A stretch of DNA of 64,000 nt from NCBI GenBank assembly GCA_964593925.1, contig CAZQKM010000001.1, positions 1 through 64,000 of the forward strand. The letters run 5' to 3'. Below the pieces are notes generated by a model. That model had not been told where the DNA came from, ran no database searches, and saw only the letters and a list, made by a program, of their open reading frames with translations. The stretch comes from Oleidesulfovibrio sp964593925 (GTDB lineage: Bacteria > Desulfobacterota > Desulfovibrionia > Desulfovibrionales > Desulfovibrionaceae). Shown here in pieces: positions 56,050-64,000 of the stretch; within the stretch, counting starts at the first letter, position 1; each line of letters begins with the position of its first letter. A program made the translations under genes and the position numbers.

Positions 56050-57555
56050 CTACATGCGCTTGAGCTCCACAGCCCTTTGCAACATATTGTCCGCTGTGGT
56101 TATCACCTTACTCTGCGACTGAAACCCACGCTGTGTAATGATCATCGTTACAAATTCACGCGCCGCGTCCACATTGGACATTTCAAGCGTAGAAGCAGCA
56201 ACAGCGCCAAAATTCTCCGTTGTGGCACGCCCTTCTTGAGCGGTACCTGATGCGGCCGTGGCAGAAAAATGATTACCGCCCTCGCGCCGCAGGCCAAACT
56301 CGCTGGTAAACCGAAATATGGGTATCTCGTATAACTCCACGGCCTGCCCGTTGCTAAACAAGCCGCTCATGACGCCTTGAGAATCAATGGCCAACGAACT
56401 GAGACCACCTTCGGTATAACCATTTTGCTCACGATATATACTGGATGAAGCCCCGTCATACCCTGTGGTCTTACGTGCCCCACCTGTCGCACCAGAAAGC
56501 GACAACAGCTGAGAACCATTGGTACCCACTGCTGCAGCACTCTTGCCCCCACCTGACCAGCCATTTCCTAGCAGGCCAAATCCCACACTGAGTACCTGGC
56601 TACCGCCCCCCCCGGCAAAAGTTGCCGGGACTTGTGGCACGCCCCCTTCTCCCAGGGGTGCGGGCTGCCAATTTGCCAATTGTGAGGCGTCTCCCGAGGG
56701 AGTATACGCACTGAGGCCTATCAACTCGCCAGCCGAATTGAATGTCAACGTACCTGCCATGAGCACACCCGCGGCAGTAGTGCCCGCAGCATTTCCCCCA
56801 TCATCGCCAGGAGGCACAGTCATGATGTATTCCACCACGCGCTGCCCGTTGGATACCTGCGGAGCACCATCATAGTACACTGTTGCTGTATGATAGGTAC
56901 CGGCGTTGTCATAGATCCCAATGGCTTCGCTATATCCAAAACTGTCTGCCCCCAAAGGCGGTTGTGCAGTGCCGTTCCACTGTTTGAGCAAAGAAAAATA
57001 CGGATCCGAGGCATTGGTACTGTTATCTTCCATATTACCGATATTGGAAATCAGTGTAAGCTCTGTAGTCCCCTTGGGCTTCAACACCATGTTGCCCCCG
57101 CCGGGAGTAAGGCGCAAATCCTGCAACGCCCCTGCACTGCTCCCATCCAAAGGACGCCCCTGCAAACGGTAGCCACCAGGGTCTACAAGATACCCATCCA
57201 TATCAAACCGAAAATTTCCGGCACGGGTATAGTGTGTCTTGTCGCCTTGCGCTACCTGGAAAAACCCCTTGCCGGATATGGCCATGTCTGTAACGCTTTC
57301 GCTGGCCTTGAAGGCTCCCCCCTTGTGCAGAACACGCACTTCCCCCACTCTGACACCCATGCCCTGTTGCGAAACCCCCACGGCAGGATCGTTGCCACCG
57401 GCACACACGCCAAAACTGGTCAGGTCTTGGTACAGCATCATGGACTGTTTGAAGCCCACTGTGTTCAGGTTTGCAAGATTATTACTGACCACCTGCATGC
57501 CCTGACTGTGCGTCTTCATGCCGGAGGCTCCGATAAATAGTGATGACATGGTCAT
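56050..57555 (-). CDS. flgE: FlgE, flagellar hook protein
   Basis: Protein of 501 residues. The N-terminal rod/hook motif (LFIGASGMKTHSQGMQVVSNNLANLNTVGFK) and the C-terminal helix (AREFVTMIITQRGFQSQSKVITTADNMLQRAVELKR region) are the conserved core D0 parts. The middle is a glycine-, serine- and alanine-rich surface domain. It forms the universal joint between rod and filament. AGGAGAG lies before the ATG. It lies apart from the flgB and fliR operons and has its own sigma-54-type promoter. Confidence 0.93.
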   Translation of the reverse strand: MTMSSLFIGASGMKTHSQGMQVVSNNLANLNTVGFKQSMMLYQDLTSFGVCAGGNDPAVGVSQQGMGVRVGEVRVLHKGGAFKASESVTDMAISGKGFFQVAQGDKTHYTRAGNFRFDMDGYLVDPGGYRLQGRPLDGSSAGALQDLRLTPGGGNMVLKPKGTTELTLISNIGNMEDNSTNASDPYFSLLKQWNGTAQPPLGADSFGYSEAIGIYDNAGTYHTATVYYDGAPQVSNGQRVVEYIMTVPPGDDGGNAAGTTAAGVLMAGTLTFNSAGELIGLSAYTPSGDASQLANWQPAPLGEGGVPQVPATFAGGGGSQVLSVGFGLLGNGWSGGGKSAAAVGTNGSQLLSLSGATGGARKTTGYDGASSSIYREQNGYTEGGLSSLAIDSQGVMSGLFSNGQAVELYEIPIFRFTSEFGLRREGGNHFSATAASGTAQEGRATTENFGAVAASTLEMSNVDAAREFVTMIITQRGFQSQSKVITTADNMLQRAVELKRM

Positions 57556-57629
57556 ATGCTCTCTCCTGCCCGTGCATGGTGCACGAAATACGGATCACAG
57601 GGCAAAAAATACCCTGCTGTCCAAAGAGA

Positions 57630-57645
57630 AGCATGGAGCGTGCCA
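57630..57645 (-). promoter_or_regulatory. Predicted sigma-54 promoter of flgE
   Basis: On the minus strand, TGGCACGCTCCATGCT keeps the GG-N10-GC spacing, a perfect TGGCACG -24 box and an ATGCT -12 box (one mismatch to TTGCT). It lies about 75 bases before the flgE start. Confidence 0.7.
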
Positions 57646-57724
57646 GAACCGACATACTCCATGCTGAGCGCACGTGGCACTATTTTATCTTTTACATAAA
57701 TCCACGCCCTGCGACGTACGCCGG

Positions 57725-58585
57725 CTACAGGCCGTGGCGCCCCTTCCAAGAAAGCACAGTATTCACCAAAAGCTGTGCAATGGTCATGGGCCCCACACCA
57801 CCGGGAACCGGAGTAATGGCCGAAACCTTTTTGCTTACTGGCCCGAAATCTACATCCCCCACCAAACCTTCATTCGTACGGTTGATACCCACATCAACCA
57901 CCACGGCACCGGGCTTGACTATATCAGCAGTGACAAACCGCGCCCGGCCTATGGCCGCAAACAAAAAGTCAGCACTGCGGCACTGCTGGGCAAGATCTGG
58001 TGTACGTGAGTGGCACACCGTCACAGTTGCATTGGCAAAAGCCCCAGCTGCGCCAAGCATCAACGCAAGTGGTTTGCCCACGATATTGGAACGCCCGAGC
58101 ACAACCGCATGTTTACCAGCTGGTGAGAGATCATAGCGCTCAAGCAGCGTCATGACTCCCGCAGGGGTACAAGGCCGAAACCCCGGGAGTCCCAGTGTCA
58201 GTCTCCCCATGTTGACGGGGTGGAAGCCATCCACATCCTTTGCAGGGTCGATGAGTTCCAGGCAGCGCTGGCTGTCGAGCCCCGTAGGCAGCGGTAACTG
58301 CAACAGAATACCGTCAACGTCATCCCTGGCGTTCAGCGTGCGGATACAATCTTCCAGCACGTCCTGAGACACGTCAGCCCCCATGCGTAAAGTTTCAGAC
58401 CGGATACCCGCACGCAGGCAAGCACGCTCTTTATTGCGCACATATACCTGTGAGGCCGGGTCATCCCCCACCAGGATCACGGCCAAGCCCGGGGCTTCTC
58501 CCGACGAGGGGGCAAGGGTTTCCACCTCTTTTTGCAACTCTTCAGCTATACGTGCGGCAGTGGATTTGCCATCCAGTACTATCAT
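57725..58585 (-). CDS. folD: Methylenetetrahydrofolate dehydrogenase / methenyltetrahydrofolate cyclohydrolase
   Basis: Bifunctional enzyme of 286 residues for one-carbon interconversion on tetrahydrofolate, supplying formyl groups for purines. The catalytic Lys is K52 in YVRNKERA, and QLPLP, DVDGFHPVNMG, the NADP loop GRSNIVGKP and TPVPGGVGPMT are intact. The ATG at 58585 has AAGGAG nine bases upstream; the frame extends further but without a site. Confidence 0.96.
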   Translation of the reverse strand: MIVLDGKSTAARIAEELQKEVETLAPSSGEAPGLAVILVGDDPASQVYVRNKERACLRAGIRSETLRMGADVSQDVLEDCIRTLNARDDVDGILLQLPLPTGLDSQRCLELIDPAKDVDGFHPVNMGRLTLGLPGFRPCTPAGVMTLLERYDLSPAGKHAVVLGRSNIVGKPLALMLGAAGAFANATVTVCHSRTPDLAQQCRSADFLFAAIGRARFVTADIVKPGAVVVDVGINRTNEGLVGDVDFGPVSKKVSAITPVPGGVGPMTIAQLLVNTVLSWKGRHGL

Positions 58586-58669
58586 ATGTCTATGCTCCTT
58601 ACACCACACCCGTATACTCCGCAGCATCTTCAGGCACCCGCTGCCAAAGGACCCACGGAAAAATAAAAA

Positions 58670-58697
58670 CTGGCCGGAGCATGCCTGCTCCGGCCAG
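58670..58697 (-). terminator. Rho-independent terminator of eno
   Basis: On the minus strand a 12-base perfect stem, CTGGCCGGAGCA with its complement and a 4-base loop, is followed by TTTTTATTTTT. It lies about 65 bases after the eno stop and separates eno from folD. Confidence 0.88.
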
Positions 58698-58762
58698 CAA
58701 CACATACTCAGGCCATGTACAGACGCTCTCACGCCAGCCATGACCACCCGAAACGCCCGGCT

Positions 58763-60058
58763 CTATTCATCTCCAAGGCCGAAATGAGCAGCCATAAACG
58801 GCCCGAAAAAAATGGCCTCGTCATCAAGGTCTTCTTCTATACGCAGCAATTGATTGTACTTGGCAAGGCGATCGCTACGGCATAACGATCCAGTCTTGAT
58901 CTGCCCTGCGTTCAATGCCACGGCAAGATCTGCGATGAAATGGTCTTCCGTCTCGCCGGAACGATGCGAAATAACCGTAGTGTACCCTGCTCCCTTGGCC
59001 ATTTCCACAGTATCCAGAGTCTCTGTCAGCGTACCTATCTGGTTCAGCTTGATCAGAATGGAGTTGCCCACGCCCTCGTCAATACCCTGTGCCAAGATGT
59101 CAGGGTTAGTCACGAAAACGTCATCTCCTACAATCTGAACATTATCGCCCAGCGTTACGGTCAACTCCTGCCACCCTGTCCAGTCTCCTTCCGCCATACC
59201 ATCTTCAATGGATATCAGTGGGTAGCGTTGCGTAAATCCTTGCAGCCACTCAACCATCTCGGTCGAAGAAAGCACTTTTCCCTCGCCTGCAAGATGGTAC
59301 TTGCCGTCCTTATAAAACTCGGAAGCAGCAGCATCAATGGCAAGAGCTACCTCTGCACCGGGAATATATCCCGCAGCTTCAATGGCACGCATGATATACT
59401 GAAACGCCTCATCGTGGCTTTTAAGGTTGGGGGCAAAGCCCCCCTCGTCTCCCACACTGGTCACATGACCGTCGGCAGCCAGCAACTTCTTGAGGTGGTG
59501 AAAAATCTCTGCTCCCATACGCAGGGCCTCACTAAAGGAGGGAGCCCCCACGGGCATAACCATAAACTCTTGAATATCCAAGTTATTTGACGCATGCTCC
59601 CCACCATTGATGATATTCATCATGGGTACGGGCAAAACCTTGGCATTAATGCCCCCAAGATACTGATACAACGGCATACCGATAAAACTGGCCGCAGCAC
59701 GTGCTGTGGCCAGTGACACACCCAGCATGGCGTTGGCGCCCAAGCGATCTTTATTATCTGTGCCATCCAGGTCGATAAGTGCGCTATCCACGGCAACTTG
59801 CCGCAATGCGTCCATGCCCACAATGTTCTCGGCAATTTCACCAATCACGTTGTCCACAGCTTTTTCCACACCTTTACCAAGATAGCGGCTCGCATCGCCA
59901 TCACGCATTTCCAATGCTTCGCGGCTACCCGTGGATGCACCAGAAGGCACAGCAGCACGCCCAGAGTGGCCAGAGTCAAGGGATACCTCGACCTCCACAG
60001 TGGGATTGCCGCGGGAGTCAAGAATCTCTCTGGCCCAGATAGAAACAATAGTGCTCAT
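58763..60058 (-). CDS. eno: Enolase
   Basis: Glycolytic enzyme of 431 residues converting 2-phosphoglycerate to phosphoenolpyruvate. The N-terminal AREILDSRGNPTVEVE, GASTGSREALEMRD, the metal and catalytic residues in SIEDGMAEGDW, GDDVFVTN, LIKLNQIGT and SHRSGETED are all in place. AAGGAGA lies seven bases before the ATG at 60058; a longer reading from 60103 has no site. It follows coaX by 76 bases. Confidence 0.98.
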   Translation of the reverse strand: MSTIVSIWAREILDSRGNPTVEVEVSLDSGHSGRAAVPSGASTGSREALEMRDGDASRYLGKGVEKAVDNVIGEIAENIVGMDALRQVAVDSALIDLDGTDNKDRLGANAMLGVSLATARAAASFIGMPLYQYLGGINAKVLPVPMMNIINGGEHASNNLDIQEFMVMPVGAPSFSEALRMGAEIFHHLKKLLAADGHVTSVGDEGGFAPNLKSHDEAFQYIMRAIEAAGYIPGAEVALAIDAAASEFYKDGKYHLAGEGKVLSSTEMVEWLQGFTQRYPLISIEDGMAEGDWTGWQELTVTLGDNVQIVGDDVFVTNPDILAQGIDEGVGNSILIKLNQIGTLTETLDTVEMAKGAGYTTVISHRSGETEDHFIADLAVALNAGQIKTGSLCRSDRLAKYNQLLRIEEDLDDEAIFFGPFMAAHFGLGDE

Positions 60059-60134
60059 GGTCTGTTCTCCTTGTGCCCGGCGGTGCATGCCACTGGCGTT
60101 CACCTTACCCCTGGGCGGTTACGCGGCAAAGGGG

Positions 60135-60926
60135 TTAGCCTTTGATTCCGCTTTCTTTATACAACATCCTCAAGCCCTCTAACAGCAAGTCAGGCCTGAC
60201 CCTGGTAAAACATCGGCTGACGCGACCAATGGCTGTGGCAAATCCGCCAGTCCCCACCACCTGCATGGAAGGCTCCAGCATGTCCGCCAACCTAGCGCAT
60301 ACACCCTCTGTCATGGCAGCAAATCCAAAGGTAAAGCCATGGTTCAGGCTTGTACTTGTACTACGACCTATGGCAGGGGCATATTCGTGTACCTCAAGGC
60401 TGATCCGGGGCAAACGCGCCGTACCCGTAGCCAATGCCCCAGCAGCGGAGTACACGCCAGGGCATATTAGTCCTCCAAGATACGCGTCGCCCTGCACACA
60501 GTCAAATGTTGTGGCGGTACCATAATCAACCGAGACAATGGAACGCGGCTCCGGCCATAACCGCCGTACAGCATATGCAGCTACCAACCTGTCGGCACCC
60601 ACCTCCTGCGGACGCTCATAACGGTTTTCCAAAGGAATCTCCAAATCTCCAGAAGCCAGCAGCAGCGAACAGTCAAAATACCGCTCGCACGCACGCCGCA
60701 AAAGTGGGTCTGCACTGGGTACTACAGAGCTACCCACACAGGCTGTGATATCTCGCGGCGCATATCCCGCATGTGCCACAAGGTCTAAAAGACGCAACCC
60801 CATAGAGTCGCTTGTCTGACGTGTATCCGTTGGTAATACATATGAGGCATATAGTCGTTCTTCAAAAGCAATACCCACTTTTATATTGGTATTGCCGATA
60901 TCAAACAATAAAAACAAGGAAGCCAT
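60135..60926 (-). CDS. coaX: Type III pantothenate kinase
   Basis: CoaX protein of 263 residues that phosphorylates pantothenate in coenzyme A synthesis. The N-terminal FDIGNTNIKVG with catalytic-site D9, GADRLVAAYAV and the SVDYGTATTFD motif define the family, and the C-terminal VVGTGGFATAIG is present. The ATG at 60926 has CGGAGACGG upstream. Probably co-transcribed with eno. Confidence 0.95.
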   Translation of the reverse strand: MASLFLLFDIGNTNIKVGIAFEERLYASYVLPTDTRQTSDSMGLRLLDLVAHAGYAPRDITACVGSSVVPSADPLLRRACERYFDCSLLLASGDLEIPLENRYERPQEVGADRLVAAYAVRRLWPEPRSIVSVDYGTATTFDCVQGDAYLGGLICPGVYSAAGALATGTARLPRISLEVHEYAPAIGRSTSTSLNHGFTFGFAAMTEGVCARLADMLEPSMQVVGTGGFATAIGRVSRCFTRVRPDLLLEGLRMLYKESGIKG

Positions 60927-61198
60927 ATCCGTCTCCGAACACCGTACAACGATGTGGTCACCATGCCCGCAAAAACGGACATACGACACACCTGCCCATC
61001 GCGCAAAATCTACTATTCACCGTATACCAACCATAGCGCGCACCATACCCGCTTTTTGCGAAAACTCAACACGCAAATGTCGTCACTATCTTGCACCAAA
61101 AAAAAATAACACGTATAGAGGATAACAAATTTTATCATAGCATTCATAGCGCCATGAAATTTGCAACCTCAATGTGCTCAAACAGGGGATGTATCATT

Positions 61199-62299
61199 AT
61201 GGATCCGGCAGTACTCATACCATCCACAAACACCATCCCCGTACACTGGGGGTGGCTCGAGGCCCTTTTACTATGCACCTTTACACTACATCTACTGTTG
61301 GTAAACAGCGCTTTGGGTTCAGCCTTTATCGCCGTAACGCGTACCGTTACCACACCCCACGATCCGGGAGCCTCATTGCTGGGCAAAACACTGCCTAGCC
61401 TACTGGCACTGGCAATCAACTTCGGTGTAGCCCCACTACTTTTCGCACAGGTACTTTACGGCAACTTCCTGTATACCAGCTCCGTGCTTATGGCCGTATA
61501 CTGGCTGGGACTGGTCTTTGTGCTCATGGCCGCATACTATCTTTTATACGGCTTTGCGGGCAGCAGATGCAAAAAACAGTCCGGCATACTATACATCATG
61601 CCGGCCTGTGCGCTTTTACTGCTTGCCGCCTTTGTGCTGGTTAATAATATCACGCTGATGCTCTCACCCCAGCGCTGGCCGGATTACTTCAACCAGCAAA
61701 ATGGCACCATGCTCAACCTGGCAGACCCAGCGTTACCACCGCGCCTACTGCACTTTTTGCTGGCGTCTTTTGCTGTGGGCGGCCTGACAATGGCTGAGCT
61801 GGCACGGCGCGCCGCCGTAAAAAAAAATCTGGACGAAACCATGACACAAGGCTTGATTACCAACGGGCTCCGCTGGTTTTTCTGGAGTACCGTGGCACAA
61901 TTGCCAGTGGGCATCTTATTCTTTTTTGCACTGCCACGCCATATTGCTACGGCCTTTACAGGACGCCATGGCCTTGGCACAGGCCTGCTGTTTGCAGGAA
62001 TCGGCTGTGGAATGGCCGCATTGTACTTTGCATGGCAAAAGCGTTTGCATCTGACCATGGCGTTTGCCACAAGCGCTGTGGCGCTCATGGTAGGGGTACG
62101 AGCCATACTGCGGGCGCTATACCTTGCCCCCTGGTTCAGTGTGCATAATATTTCGAGCCAGGGCCAATACACCCCCATGCTGCTGTTTTTTGGTGCCCTG
62201 CTGCTTACAGGGGCTCTTATTCTATGGGTGTTAAACCTTGCCCGGACCGGAAAAAAACGAACACGAACCAGCCACATAGACAGGACAAAAGGGGCATAA
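61199..62299 (+). CDS. Polytopic membrane protein, partner of the adjacent cytochrome
   Basis: Protein of 366 residues with about nine hydrophobic segments and no cofactor-binding CxxCH. The order of features recalls cytochrome bd subunit I: a His in the first membrane helix (H31 in TLHLLLVNSALG), a second helix with NFGVAPLLFAQVLYG, a helix ending VLVNNITLMLSP, and a helix with H185 in PRLLHFLLASFAVGG. I cannot show homology by eye, so this is a suggestion. The ATG at 61199 has a weak site (AGGGGAT). The stop is one base before the start of the cytochrome gene, so the two form one module. Confidence 0.7.
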   Translation: MDPAVLIPSTNTIPVHWGWLEALLLCTFTLHLLLVNSALGSAFIAVTRTVTTPHDPGASLLGKTLPSLLALAINFGVAPLLFAQVLYGNFLYTSSVLMAVYWLGLVFVLMAAYYLLYGFAGSRCKKQSGILYIMPACALLLLAAFVLVNNITLMLSPQRWPDYFNQQNGTMLNLADPALPPRLLHFLLASFAVGGLTMAELARRAAVKKNLDETMTQGLITNGLRWFFWSTVAQLPVGILFFFALPRHIATAFTGRHGLGTGLLFAGIGCGMAALYFAWQKRLHLTMAFATSAVALMVGVRAILRALYLAPWFSVHNISSQGQYTPMLLFFGALLLTGALILWVLNLARTGKKRTRTSHIDRTKGA

Positions 62300-62300
62300 C

Positions 62301-64000
62301 ATGGAATATCCCATATGGTGGACACCGTTTTTGGGTGGCGGCCTGGTTATCGCCGTCATTGCCATAGTCCATGTTTTTATCGCCCACTTTGCCGTGGGTG
62401 GCGGATTCTACCTTGTACTTACCGAAATGAAAGCCGTACAAGAACGGTCCGGTCATATTCTGGGGCATGTCCGCAAACACACCAAGTTTTTTCTGCTCAC
62501 CACCATGGTGGCAGGAGGCCTGAGCGGTGTAGGTATCTGGTTCACCATCAGCATACTTTCCCCCATGGCGACAAGCACTCTGACGCGATCTTTTGCCTTC
62601 GCCTGGGCGGCAGAATGGGCTTTTTTCTTGGGTGAAATTATCGCCCTGCTGATCTATCATTACCATTTTGATTCCATGCCCCGCAAAGCTCACATCATTG
62701 TCGGCTGGGTGTATGCCTTTTTTGCCTTTATGTCGCTTGTGGTTATCAACGGCATCATAACTGTCATGCTGACGCCCGGCAGATGGGCTGTAACGCAAAA
62801 TTTCTGGGATGGTTTTTTCAATGTCTCCGTCTGGCCCTCGCTAAGCTTGCGTTTTTCGCTGTGCTTGATGTTTGCCGGGCTTTTTGCATTTGTAACCGCC
62901 ACACGCATCCCCCACCCCTCTACCTGCGAACGCATGATACGCCGTGCCGCTACATGGGTAGGCGCTTCCTTTATCGCGGCAGTACTGTCTGGTTTGTGGT
63001 ATCTGTATGTGTTGCCGACTCCTCAGCAGACCATGATTCTGGAGCGCTCTACACAAACGCCACATCTGTTACAGGCATTTGTGCCACTGGGCTTTGTCAT
63101 CTTGCTGCTCTGCCTTGCCATTGCGTGGTTTCGGCCTCTTGTCGTACGTATGCCGCTAGTTTGCCTTGTGCTGGCCCTTGGCCTTTTGCAGATCGGCCTT
63201 TTTGAGTGGGTACGCGAAGCAGGCAGACGGCCCTACCTCCTTTATGGCCATACCTATTCAAGCTCCATCCGGCTGGAAGATGTACCCCGCGTGCAAAAAC
63301 AAGGTATATTGCAGACTGCACGCTGGACCAGCGTAAAAACACTGACCCCAGACAACATCCTGCAAGCAGGCCAAGAAATCTACAAGCTCCAATGCATGCC
63401 CTGTCATGCCATTACCGGCCCCATGTTGAATATCCTGCAAAAAACAAAAAAATCAACCATATATAGTCTTGATGCCCAACTCGATGGGCAGGGGAAGCTA
63501 CGTCCGCATATGCCCCCTTTTATTGGTACCAATGCTGAGCGGCTGGCCCTGGCAACATACATTGTACAAGGGCTGCATGGAAAAACAGAAGTAGAACCCG
63601 CCCCCACCATTCCTACTCTGGCGACAACCATTCCCGCATTCAACCCAGCCACGGCATCATATGTGCTGTTGGCATGGCCCGCCACAGGCATGCGTAGCGT
63701 GGTCAAAGATGGCGCTCTGGACCTTGCTCCCGCAGATAGTGAGCTGCGTGCACAACTTATCCGCCGGGATGAAACTCCAGAAATCATTACACAAGGCGTC
63801 ACCCTTACATACCGACCAGAAAGTGATACTGGACCGCAGGGAACATTATCCGTCAATGAAGAGCTTCGCGCCTATGAAGCCGCATATATCAATCTGTCAC
63901 CCTATCCTCGTCCAGACACCTTTATCCCCTATCCTGTCTATATTATCGAAGCGCACGACGAGGGCACCGGCGCATTGTTGGCAGCAACAAAAGTTGTAAT
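62301..64000 (+). CDS. Membrane cytochrome with bd-subunit-I-like part and c-type heme (3' end outside window)
   Basis: The frame is open to the window edge, giving at least 566 residues. About eight hydrophobic segments fill residues 10-310. The first has two His (H24, H29) followed by AVGGGF, and later segments resemble cytochrome bd subunit I in order and spacing (KFFLLTTMVAGGLSGVG; WAAEWAFFLGEI; NGIITVMLTP). A single c-type heme site, C365-M-P-C-H369, follows with a candidate Met ligand in RPHMPPF, so this part should face the periplasm. The role is probably quinol- or oxygen-linked electron transfer, but the substrate is not known. Confidence 0.75.
   Translation, partial: MEYPIWWTPFLGGGLVIAVIAIVHVFIAHFAVGGGFYLVLTEMKAVQERSGHILGHVRKHTKFFLLTTMVAGGLSGVGIWFTISILSPMATSTLTRSFAFAWAAEWAFFLGEIIALLIYHYHFDSMPRKAHIIVGWVYAFFAFMSLVVINGIITVMLTPGRWAVTQNFWDGFFNVSVWPSLSLRFSLCLMFAGLFAFVTATRIPHPSTCERMIRRAATWVGASFIAAVLSGLWYLYVLPTPQQTMILERSTQTPHLLQAFVPLGFVILLLCLAIAWFRPLVVRMPLVCLVLALGLLQIGLFEWVREAGRRPYLLYGHTYSSSIRLEDVPRVQKQGILQTARWTSVKTLTPDNILQAGQEIYKLQCMPCHAITGPMLNILQKTKKSTIYSLDAQLDGQGKLRPHMPPFIGTNAERLALATYIVQGLHGKTEVEPAPTIPTLATTIPAFNPATASYVLLAWPATGMRSVVKDGALDLAPADSELRAQLIRRDETPEIITQGVTLTYRPESDTGPQGTLSVNEELRAYEAAYINLSPYPRPDTFIPYPVYIIEAHDEGTGALLAATKVV

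Overview
The window looks like chromosome of a Desulfovibrio-type sulfate-reducing bacterium (Desulfovibrionales). This rests on protein families and gene order, not on a database search. The pointers are: the flagellar order fliR-flhB-flhA-flhF-flhG-fliA-cheY-fliL followed by a purine gene; a stand-alone IMP cyclohydrolase; [NiFe]-hydrogenase maturation genes hypD-hypE; a very large fused FAD/iron-sulfur oxidoreductase; a MucR-type zinc-finger regulator; a membrane-bound c-type cytochrome; and partial cobalamin/tetrapyrrole genes (cbiA-cbiC). An IS110 remnant, a decayed glycosyltransferase and several empty stretches of 250-675 bases suggest mild genome erosion, as in host-associated relatives. 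No tRNA, rRNA, CRISPR array, prophage or intact mobile element was seen.

Layout. Bases 1-7588 (minus strand) hold a late-assembly and regulatory flagellar operon: export gate (fliR, flhB, flhA), polar placement and number control (flhF, flhG), sigma-28 (fliA), a CheY and a FliL-like protein cut by the window edge. Bases 7.8-12 kb (plus) carry an IMP cyclohydrolase, the ribosome-associated GTPase HflX (which has no ordinary start codon) and a CoA-disulfide-reductase-like flavoprotein with a rhodanese tail. Bases 12-17 kb carry a PAP2 phosphatase, a HEAT-repeat protein, a hybrid histidine kinase and the IS110 remnant. Bases 17-20 kb (minus) form an envelope operon: HD-domain protein, ddl, waaA. 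Bases 20.3-22.5 kb are hypD-hypE, followed by a TPR gene. Bases 23.6-29.6 kb (plus) are the basal-body operon flgB-flgC-fliE-fliF-fliG-fliH-fliI behind a sigma-54-type promoter.

Bases 29.7-34.5 kb carry a PACE-type efflux protein, a small conserved-looking protein, cbiA-cbiC and a DEAD-box helicase. Bases 34.5-37 kb are mostly decayed (glycosyltransferase pseudogene plus empty DNA). Then come an acyl-CoA thioesterase, the minus-strand genes carB-purF-kdsD, the divergent pair hisH-hisF, a DASS-family carrier with a CBS-domain partner, ruvX-mltG, the 1187-residue FAD/FeS oxidoreductase, an RlmM-like methyltransferase, a mucR gene, an EamA transporter, the hook gene flgE behind its own sigma-54-type promoter, folD, eno and coaX. 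The right edge holds a two-gene membrane module. Its second protein has a c-type heme site fused to a membrane domain that recalls subunit I of cytochrome bd oxidases, and its partner has the same general pattern. This is the least ordinary system in the window.

Functionally the window is dominated by motility (two operons plus flgE), envelope/LPS precursors (waaA, kdsD, ddl, mltG), nucleotide/one-carbon/histidine biosynthesis (carB, purF, IMP cyclohydrolase, folD, hisHF) and anaerobic energy metabolism (hypDE, FAD/FeS oxidoreductase, cytochrome module).
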